From: Planctomycetota bacterium
GTDB lineage: Bacteria; Planctomycetota; Brocadiia; JAJRTI01
Reading direction: 5' to 3'
NCBI GenBank assembly: GCA_024278415.1
Contig: JAJRTI010000733.1
Coordinates: 1-8,937 of the forward strand
Length of the DNA stretch: 8,937 nucleotides
Shown: positions 1 to 5,309 of the stretch, piece by piece
Layout of the letters: every line of letters begins with the position of its first letter
How positions within the stretch are numbered: position 1 is the first letter of the stretch
Notes under the pieces: generated by a model
What the model saw: the letters and a program-made list of their open reading frames with translations, nothing else
Told to the model about the DNA's origin: nothing
The model's database searches: none
Position numbers and translations under genes: made by a program

Positions 1-750
1 CATCTTGAGGTAGTACGTGTTGGGCAACAGGTCGCGGTAGTACCACCAGCGCCAACCGGCCTGCGCCGCCAAGAACGCGAGCCCAATGGCCGGGCCAAGC
101 AGGAGGTGCGCGCGCCGGCGAGGCCTGTCGGTCGCTAACGCAAAGAGCCACACCGCGCCGAAGATCGTGGCATAGTCGATGCGGACCCATGTGCCGAGGC
201 CGAGCGCGACGTAGAGCAGGCCAGGCCGGCGCATGGCCCCGTTGCCGCGAATGAGCACATACGAGACAGCAATCGTGAGGAGCGCCAGCACGCTCACTTC
301 CATCCCTTGTAGCGACCACAGCGACAACGGGAGATAGAACGCGACGAGCACTTGCGCAACGGTCGTCGCGAATGGCTCGCCCCGCGAGACCCGAGACGCC
401 ACGCGGCCGGCAATGACGATGGTCGCGAGCATGCACGCGAGGCCGGTCAGTTGCACAAGCGCACTCACGTATGGCCGGGCCAGCGGGAGCAGATGGAGCG
501 CGGCCATGTAGAGCACCCACAACGGGTTCGTGTAGCCCTCGACCCGCTCGCCTCCTGCATTCCAGACCAAGCCATGTCCGTCGGCCACGTTCGCCGCGTA
601 GCGCATGGAGATCATCGCGTCGTCGAAGAGCGCAAAGTAGCGCTGGCCGTCCACGACGAAGCTCGTGCGCCAGATATAGGCTAAACCATAGACGGCATAC
701 AGAGCCAGGATGACAAGCCCGACGCGTGATCGTTGGGGAGCCGTCTCCAC
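1..750 (-). CDS. Membrane glycosyltransferase, GT-C (GT39/arabinosyltransferase-like), N-terminal part
   Basis: The reading frame enters from beyond the left edge, so only the first 250 residues are visible. Start chosen: GTG at 750-748, preceded by AGGAGG at 767-762 with 11 nt spacing; no in-frame ATG lies upstream of the conserved region. After a short basic N-terminus comes a membrane segment (residues 11-27), then an extracytoplasmic loop with an Asp pair (FDDA, 42-45), RYAANVADGHGLVWN (50-64) and GERVEGYTNPLW (67-78). At least six further hydrophobic segments follow between about 77 and 231, and the visible part ends with YYRDLLPNTYY. In GT-C enzymes that use polyprenyl-phosphate sugar donors, acidic residues in the first loop are catalytic. 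The DD...GERVEGYT..LW pattern is typical of the GT39/AftB-like group. It is divergent from the hydrolase genes, so probably not in their operon. Donor and acceptor cannot be told. Confidence 0.8.
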   Translation of the reverse strand, partial: METAPQRSRVGLVILALYAVYGLAYIWRTSFVVDGQRYFALFDDAMISMRYAANVADGHGLVWNAGGERVEGYTNPLWVLYMAALHLLPLARPYVSALVQLTGLACMLATIVIAGRVASRVSRGEPFATTVAQVLVAFYLPLSLWSLQGMEVSVLALLTIAVSYVLIRGNGAMRRPGLLYVALGLGTWVRIDYATIFGAVWLFALATDRPRRRAHLLLGPAIGLAFLAAQAGWRWWYYRDLLPNTYYLKM

Positions 751-761
751 AGTGGGGGCGT

Positions 762-767
762 CCTCCT
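762..767 (-). promoter_or_regulatory. Ribosome binding site of the GT-C gene
   Basis: AGGAGG on the minus strand, 11 nt before the GTG at 750. It decides the start, because the frame stays open further upstream without any ATG. Confidence 0.55.
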
Positions 768-827
768 GGTCGGAAATCAGTGACCGAAGCCTAGCAGGCG
801 CATGTAGTCCTGTCCGTCGTGAAGTGA

Positions 828-863
828 CGCACAAGGGCCGTTCGTTGTGCGCACGTCAGTGCG
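828..863. repeat. Overlapping short inverted repeats (alternative hairpins)
   Basis: CGCACAA (828-834) pairs with TTGTGCG (845-851). CGCAC (850-854) pairs with GTGCG (859-863). The two hairpins share bases 850-851 and cannot form together. Bases 847-854 are also the 8-bp palindrome GTGCGCAC. The site could be an operator or a leader structure, or chance in GC-rich DNA. Confidence 0.35.
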
Positions 864-994
864 TCCTGCCTCTGGTCTGGTATCCCGAGCGCCAGGTCAG
901 AGACGCTCTTACGGGCGTGCTACAATCGCGTGGCCGGCTTTCCAGCACAGACATCAAATCGCTCCGTTCCTCGCACACCAGATTACCGTACGAG

Positions 995-1013
995 GGCCCT
1001 GCTTGACAGGGCC
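995..1013. repeat. 7-bp inverted repeat over the -35 box
   Basis: GGCCCTG (995-1001) and CAGGGCC (1007-1013) form a perfect inverted repeat with the 5-nt centre CTTGA. It overlaps the TTGACA box at 1003-1008, so a protein bound here would block the promoter. A small operator is possible; not proven. Confidence 0.35.
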
Positions 1014-1031
1014 ACGGCCGCGGATTACTGT
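1003..1031 (+). promoter_or_regulatory. Candidate sigma70-type promoter for the first hydrolase gene
   Basis: A perfect TTGACA (1003-1008) is followed after 17 nt by TACTGT (1026-1031). The -10 keeps the first T, the A at position 2 and the last T of TATAAT, the three most important positions. Transcription would start near 1038, giving a leader of roughly 57 nt before the ATG at 1095. Confidence 0.45.
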
Positions 1032-1080
1032 GGACGGCCTGACTCGTTGCCGCCGCAAAACGTTTGCTGGATCACTGCCC

Positions 1081-1085
1081 AGGAG
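1081..1085 (+). promoter_or_regulatory. Ribosome binding site of the first hydrolase gene
   Basis: AGGAG ends 9 nt before the ATG at 1095. It favours this start over the in-frame upstream codon at 930, since family resemblance begins right after 1095 (LLAGVARATVTPG). Confidence 0.6.
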
Positions 1086-1094
1086 CCATCGATC

Positions 1095-2411
1095 ATGAGC
1101 ATAGGCGGACCCCTTCTCGCGGGTGTCGCTCGCGCGACTGTCACGCCCGGCGTAGGCATTGACATGCAAGGGTTCGCCGGCCGCGGGCCGGCCACAGGCG
1201 TGCATGACGACCTCTATGTGACGGCGCTGGTCTTGGTGTCGGGCGACGAAAGCGCGGCGATTGTGGCCGGCGACCTGATTGGGTTCTCGGCCGAACTCAC
1301 CGAAGCCATTCGGAGCGAGTCAAGCCAGCGCACCGGCATCGCCCCAGGGAACATCGCTCTCTGCGCCTCGCATACGCACTACGGCCCGACAACCACGCGG
1401 GGCGAGGGCTTGGAAGACGCGGATGTCCAAGCCTATGTAGGCAACCTCGTTCACATGATCGCCGGCGCGGTCCAAGAAGCGCAAGCACACGTGAAGCCCG
1501 CGCACGCGGCCGTAGGCCGCGGCACGTGCGACATCGGCATCAACCGCCGCGAGCGCAAACCCGACGGCACGATCGTGCTCGGGCAGAACCCCGATGGCCC
1601 GATCGACCGCGAGTTGATCGTTGTGCGTATCGACACGAAAGGTGGCGAGCCGCTCGCCGCGCTCGTGAACTTTGCCGTGCACGGCGTGTGTCAGTCGAGC
1701 CAGACGCGGCGGATCTCCGCCGACTTCGTTGGCCCCATGCGAGACCTCGTTGAGTCGGCGTTTGGCGTGAAGACGCTCTACTTGCAGGGCGCGTGCGGCG
1801 ACATCAACCCGCGCATCATGGAGCCATGTTTCGAGCCCGCGCGTATCCTGGGCACGAAGCTCGGCGCCGCGGTGCTGATGGCGTACGACGACGCCCAACC
1901 CGCGGAATCGGCCGGCGTGAGCCTGGCGAGCGCAGTGTGCCCGTTCCCGATGATGAGCTACGCGTCCGCGGACGCGGCCCGCGGTGCGGTCGCCAAGATC
2001 GAGGCCGAGTTGGACCGGCTCCACAAGCAAGGCGGCACGCGAGCGCACATCACTTGGGCCGAAAGCCGCTTGGAGCGTGCGCAGCAAGCGCTGAACTGCA
2101 TTGAGAACGACAAGCCGCTGCCCGCGGTCGAAGGCGAAGTCATGACCTTGCGCTTCGGCGACGTGGCCATCGTCATGGCTCCCGGCGAGATCTTCAACGA
2201 GATCGGCGCGCACGTGAAGGCGAACTCGCTGATGCCCAACACGCTTTTCGTCGGTTACGCCAACGGAGCCATTGGCTACATGCCTGTGCCTGAAGCGTAT
2301 GCAGAAGGGGGGTACGAGGTCGACCGCGCGTGCCGCATTGGCCCCGAATCCGCCGGCATGCTTCAGGCTGAAGCCGGGCGGCTGTTGGCGAAACTCGCGG
2401 ACGGACCCTAA
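1095..2411 (+). CDS. Neutral/alkaline ceramidase-fold hydrolase (paralogue 1), cytoplasmic
   Basis: 438 residues, ending in TAA. It resembles the N-terminal domain of neutral/alkaline non-lysosomal ceramidases (Pfam Ceramidase_alk). Visible family blocks: GVARATVTPG near the start; GVHDDLYVTALVL (35-47); SHTHYGP (92-98); NFAVHG (192-197); QGACGDINP (231-239); PGEIFNE (363-369); NGAIGYMP (390-397) and GGYE (405-408). By analogy with the Pseudomonas enzyme, a zinc site is expected from a His of SHTH, H196, E365 and a Tyr, probably Y395. The Ser nucleophile of the ceramidase GDxSPN motif is replaced by N238, so ceramide amidase chemistry is doubtful. No signal peptide is seen, unlike secreted bacterial ceramidases, and there is no C-terminal Ig-like domain. 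Gene 3844-5067 is a paralogue, and the two flank an aminotransferase. Substrate unknown; family call is firm, function is not. Confidence 0.85.
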   Translation: MSIGGPLLAGVARATVTPGVGIDMQGFAGRGPATGVHDDLYVTALVLVSGDESAAIVAGDLIGFSAELTEAIRSESSQRTGIAPGNIALCASHTHYGPTTTRGEGLEDADVQAYVGNLVHMIAGAVQEAQAHVKPAHAAVGRGTCDIGINRRERKPDGTIVLGQNPDGPIDRELIVVRIDTKGGEPLAALVNFAVHGVCQSSQTRRISADFVGPMRDLVESAFGVKTLYLQGACGDINPRIMEPCFEPARILGTKLGAAVLMAYDDAQPAESAGVSLASAVCPFPMMSYASADAARGAVAKIEAELDRLHKQGGTRAHITWAESRLERAQQALNCIENDKPLPAVEGEVMTLRFGDVAIVMAPGEIFNEIGAHVKANSLMPNTLFVGYANGAIGYMPVPEAYAEGGYEVDRACRIGPESAGMLQAEAGRLLAKLADGP

Positions 2412-2425
2412 TGGCGCCTATTGCT

Positions 2426-2501
2426 GTATTGCGTATTCCGTATGCCGTATTCCGTATGCCCGCACACATCCGCTCCGCCTCCGATATGCGCAATACGCAA
2501 T
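2426..2501. repeat. Period-7 repeat array with inverted partner
   Basis: Five heptamers follow without a gap at 2426-2460: GTATTGC, GTATTCC, GTATGCC, GTATTCC, GTATGCC. About 30 nt later the opposite orientation appears: ATTGCGTATT (2428-2437) recurs as its reverse complement AATACGCAAT (2492-2501), preceded by ATATGCGC. The whole could fold into a long imperfect hairpin. It begins 15 nt after the stop of the first hydrolase gene and may act as a terminator or an mRNA 3' end stabiliser. It is short and lacks spacers, so it is not a CRISPR array. Confidence 0.65.
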
Positions 2502-2569
2502 CCCCTCTTTCGCCGCACACTTGCACTCTGGCGCTGGCCATCGTCCTAGCTTAAACAAGGATTCCCTTC

Positions 2570-3847
2570 ATGCCCCAACTCGCAATCCACGGCGGCCCAA
2601 AAGCCGTCTACCGCAACCTGGCCATGCCCTGGCCGGTGTACGACGATCGTGACAAGCAAGGGCTCATCGAGGTGCTCGAGAGCCGCAAGTGGGGACGCAG
2701 CGGTTACGACTACTACAACCGCGAGGGCAGCAAGCTGTGGGAGTTTGAGAAGGCGTTCGCGGACTTCCACGACGGGAAGTTCGCGTTGGCGCTGGCCACG
2801 GGCACGACCGCGCTCGAAACGTGCTTGCGAGCCGTAGGCGTCGAGGCCGGGTGCGAAGTGATCGTGCCCGCGTGCACGTACATCGCGTCCGCGTCGTGCG
2901 TGCTCATGTGCAACGGTATCCCGATCTTTGCGGACGTGGACCCGCGCAACTACACCATCGACCCCAAGGCGGTCGAGGCAACCATCACCCCGCGCACGCG
3001 AGCGGTCGTCGCGGTCGACTTCGGCGGCATGCCTTGCGACACCGACGCGCTCGGCGAGATCTGCCGGAAGCACGGCATCGCGCTCGTGAGTGATTGCGCA
3101 CATGCGCACGGCGGGCAGTGGCGAGGGAAGGGCGTGGGCTCGTGGGCGGACATCGCCGCGTTTAGTTGCATGCCCGGCAAGGTCTTCGCCATTGGCGAAG
3201 GCGGGGTCGTGATGACCCACAGCTAGGAACTCTACGAGAAGGCGTTCCGATACCACCACGCCGGCCGCGACCGGGGGGCGGAGAGCTTGGATTTCACCTG
3301 GCCAGCGACGACGTTGCGGCTAAGCGAGTGGGAGGCGGCGATCGGGGTTGTTGCGCTTACGCGTCTGGCCGAGCAGGCGGAGACGCGATGGGCGAACGCG
3401 AAGTATCTGGCCAAGGGCATGGAGGATATCCCGGGTCTGTCGGGCCTCGAGATCGACGCGCGCGTCACGCGCTGGAACCCGTTCCGCATGCACTTTAAGT
3501 TCATCAGCGAGGAGTTCGAGGGCATCCACCGCGAGGTGTTCCGCAAGGCGCTCGCGGCCGAGGGGCTGGCCGTGGGCATCGGGCCGACGCAGCCGCTGTA
3601 CACGTTCAGCATGTTCGCGAGCGGCAAGTGGGGCGAGACCGGCTGCCCCATCCGCTGCCCGCTCTACAAGGGCGAGGTCGATTACACCCAGGTGCATTGC
3701 CCCGAGGCGGAGCGCATCCACGAAACAGAGGCGCTCGACATCCCCCATCGCATTCTCCTCGGCCCGCGGGAGAACATGGACAGAATCCTCGACGCGATGA
3801 GAAAGGTGCGGGACAACGTGGACGAGTTGAGAAAGGTCGAGGCATGA
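2570..3847 (+). pseudogene. DegT/DnrJ/EryC1/StrS aminotransferase with one in-frame amber codon
   Basis: This is a full-length PLP-dependent sugar or cyclitol aminotransferase of 425 positions in a single frame, broken only by TAG at codon 219. The start ATG has AAGGA at 2557-2561, 8 nt upstream. The N-terminal part shows the phosphate-binding TGTTAL (77-82), the PLP-ring Asp in VSDCAHAHG (173-181), and the Schiff-base Lys in FSCMPGKVFAIGEGG (K204). After the TAG the frame continues with ELYEKAFRYHHAGRD, then LRLSEWEAAIGVVALTRL and the C-terminal small domain to TGA. The family transfers an amino group, usually from Glu or Gln, to a keto-sugar or keto-inositol; the opening LAIHGGPKAV fits the scyllo-inosose aminotransferase-like branch. 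The 218-residue product alone would lack the small domain and should be inactive. It overlaps the next gene by ATGA, so the two are translationally coupled. Either a fresh nonsense mutation, a sequence error, or a read-through codon. Confidence 0.85.
3224..3226 (+). other. In-frame TAG inside the aminotransferase
   Basis: The codon falls between GVVMTHS and ELYEKAF, just after the active-site Lys region. AAG (Lys), GAG (Glu) or CAG (Gln) would each become TAG by one base change; Lys or Glu would be ordinary here. The 206 sense codons downstream are intact. A weak re-start is possible at TTG 3287, but it would yield only the small domain. Confidence 0.85.
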
Positions 3848-5067
3848 GTGATTCGCTTCTCGCCGGGATCGCCCAGCGCGACATCACGCCTCCGGCCGGC
3901 AAGCCCATGGCCGCGTTCCCAGCGGGCCGCGACCCCATGGAGCCGCGCATAGCGGAAGGCGCGCACGATCCCATCATGGCGCGTGCGCTCGCATTCCGCG
4001 ACGGAGACGCGGCCGTCGTGGTCTGCATCGCGGACGTGTTGAGTTTTCAGTGGCCGGACGTGGATCTCATGCGCGACGCGTTCGCGAAGCGGACCGGGTT
4101 GCCAGCGGAGAGCCTCGTCCTCTGCGGCACGCACAACCACAACGGCCCGGAAGTCACGTACCTGTTCGGCGGCAGTCCCAGCGATCCCTACCTCGCGGAC
4201 ATGCGCGCGCTGTGCGTGGATGCCGCGGCCGAGGCAGCGGAGCGCTTGGAGCCGGCAAGGCTGTCGGCCGGCGCGGTCGATGCGGACATCTCGTACAACC
4301 GCCGGCAGATCTTGTCCGATGGCCGGTTCCGGCAACGCCACGACAATACCGCGCGGGAACGGATCTTGCCCGTGGACCCCAAGGTGAGCGTGCTGCGTTT
4401 CGATGCGGCCGGCGGCGGGCCTCGGGCCGCGCTTCTGCACTTTGCCGCGCATCCGGTCATCTTGTCCACACCCAATCGCCTGTTTACCGCGGAGTACCCC
4501 GGCGCGGCGCTGCGGCATTTTGCTGAGGCGACCGGGCTGGAGGACTGCGCGTTTATGCAGGGGGCATGCGGCGATACGCATCCCTACCAAGGGCTCACGA
4601 ACGATTACGGCCGCGTGGACGCGATGGGACGCGATTTGGCTGCCGCGGCTGTGGCCGCGTGGGGGGCGGCTGGAACGGAATCGGACTTGGGTGTTTCGGT
4701 CCAGCGCTGGTGCGGAGAGTTGCCGCACCGGTATGCCCAGGATCGCAAGGTCCGTTGCGAAGTCGTCGCGGTTCGGTTGAGCCCGCGGCTCGCAATGGTG
4801 TTCCTCCAAGGCGAGCCGTTTATCGAATTGTCGCTCACGATCCAGTGGCGCTCGCCTTTCGCGCGCACCCTCGTGGTGGGTTACTCGAATGGGTGGATTG
4901 GCTACGTGCCGACGCGGCAAGCGTACGAGTTTGGCGGGTACGGCGTGGACGTGTACACCGGCGACCCGCCGGAATTCAGCCGCACGTCGGTCTGCCCCGG
5001 CGCGGGCGAGGAGTTGGTCGACCGCGCGGTCGATTTGCTTGGGAAGCTGCGAGCGGACGGCGGATGA
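3844..5067 (+). CDS. Neutral/alkaline ceramidase-fold hydrolase (paralogue 2), cytoplasmic
   Basis: 407 residues. The ATG overlaps the aminotransferase stop (ATGA at 3844-3847), with AAAGG 7 nt upstream, so coupled translation is likely. Same fold as the gene at 1095: GIAQRDITPPAG at the start, HDPIMARALAF (41-51), THNHNGP (96-102), FAAHP (200-204), QGACGDTHP (239-247), QGEPF (322-326), NGWIGYVPT (349-357) and GGY (364-366). Expected metal ligands by analogy are H97 or H99, H203, E324 and Y354. The nucleophile position of GDxSPN is His246 here, against Asn in paralogue 1 and Ser in true ceramidases. No signal peptide or C-terminal Ig-like domain. Between the two metal-site halves it carries an insert with YNRRQ and an Arg-rich stretch (151-173), roughly where paralogue 1 has INRRERK. 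The tight coupling says that its substrate is linked to the aminotransferase reaction. Function unknown beyond hydrolase fold. Confidence 0.83.
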   Translation: MSDSLLAGIAQRDITPPAGKPMAAFPAGRDPMEPRIAEGAHDPIMARALAFRDGDAAVVVCIADVLSFQWPDVDLMRDAFAKRTGLPAESLVLCGTHNHNGPEVTYLFGGSPSDPYLADMRALCVDAAAEAAERLEPARLSAGAVDADISYNRRQILSDGRFRQRHDNTARERILPVDPKVSVLRFDAAGGGPRAALLHFAAHPVILSTPNRLFTAEYPGAALRHFAEATGLEDCAFMQGACGDTHPYQGLTNDYGRVDAMGRDLAAAAVAAWGAAGTESDLGVSVQRWCGELPHRYAQDRKVRCEVVAVRLSPRLAMVFLQGEPFIELSLTIQWRSPFARTLVVGYSNGWIGYVPTRQAYEFGGYGVDVYTGDPPEFSRTSVCPGAGEELVDRAVDLLGKLRADGG

Positions 5068-5115
5068 CAAGGTGAAGGCGGCGCGTTTGGAGTGCGCCGG
5101 CTTGACGGCGCTTTT
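5063..5115 (+). repeat. REP-like hairpin repeat, copy A
   Basis: It starts inside the stop codon region of the second hydrolase gene. It matches the copy at 7299-7356 at 47 of 52 aligned bases, apart from a 6-nt insert in that copy. The core hairpin is GCGCCG (5094-5099), loop GCTTGA (5100-5105), CGGCGC (5106-5111), followed directly by TTTT (5112-5115). Confidence 0.7.
5094..5115 (+). terminator. Possible rho-independent terminator after the second hydrolase gene
   Basis: A 6-bp all-GC stem with a 6-nt loop is followed at once by four T. The stem is short and the T-run brief, so termination would be partial. The element is the core of a dispersed repeat. Confidence 0.4.
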
Positions 5116-5172
5116 CTGGTGCGGTGGCACGCCGCTTTTGCCTGGAACCGCGGCGGCCTGCTGTCGACCGGT

Positions 5173-5200
5173 TTGAGCCTCTGCCATTCGTTGCTATCAT
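5173..5200 (+). promoter_or_regulatory. Candidate promoter for the exported-protein gene
   Basis: TTGAGC (5173-5178), a 16-nt spacer, then TATCAT (5195-5200), which matches TATAAT at five of six positions. It lies about 110 nt before the start codon. The leader could fold between GGCGGGGA (5206-5213) and TCCCCCGCC (5241-5249). Confidence 0.35.
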
Positions 5201-5293
5201 CGAAAGGCGGGGAGGCTACGAATTGACAGAACGCAGCGAATCCCCCGCCCAATCTGTTATCCCTTCCGCGATCGTGATGAGGATCCAGGCAAT

Positions 5294-5300
5294 GGAGGAA
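5294..5300 (+). promoter_or_regulatory. Ribosome binding site of the exported-protein gene
   Basis: GGAGGAA ends 9 nt before the ATG at 5310. It sets the start so that the product begins directly with a signal peptide. The in-frame ATG at 5292 overlaps this site and has none of its own. Confidence 0.6.
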
Positions 5301-5309
5301 TTCACACAC

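Larger units (their letters stand above)
751..1094. other. Divergent intergenic region
   Basis: No gene is supported in these 344 nt. An open frame runs from 930 into the hydrolase at 1095, but its first 55 residues look like translated non-coding DNA (Arg/Pro/Thr-rich, no family resemblance). The region must hold the control sites for two divergent genes. It contains overlapping short palindromes (828-863), a TACAAT box at 921-926 with no convincing -35, and a promoter-like element with an overlapping palindrome at 995-1031. Confidence 0.6.

Noticed and set aside
930..1094. N-terminal extension of the first hydrolase to 930
   Set aside because: The 55 extra residues show no family resemblance, and the candidate promoter lies inside them. 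The ATG at 1095 has a good ribosome site.
2426..2501. CRISPR array
   Set aside because: The units are 7 nt, directly adjacent and without spacers.
1095..5067. True ceramidase or sphingolipid degradation locus
   Set aside because: The nucleophile serine is absent in both enzymes, neither has a signal peptide, and no sphingolipid gene is nearby.
3682..5187. A 501-codon minus-strand open frame opposite the second hydrolase gene
   Set aside because: It covers the antisense of clear family motifs, crosses the hairpin repeat at 5063-5115, and has a low-complexity Arg/His/Ala composition.
5223..5228. Perfect TTGACA as a second promoter of the exported-protein gene
   Set aside because: No -10-like box lies at 16-18 nt; the nearest, TGTTAT at 5255, is 26 nt away.
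5124..5309. N-terminal extension of the exported protein to 5124
   Set aside because: It would bury the signal peptide behind 62 residues translated from intergenic DNA. GGAGGAA before 5310 supports the shorter form.
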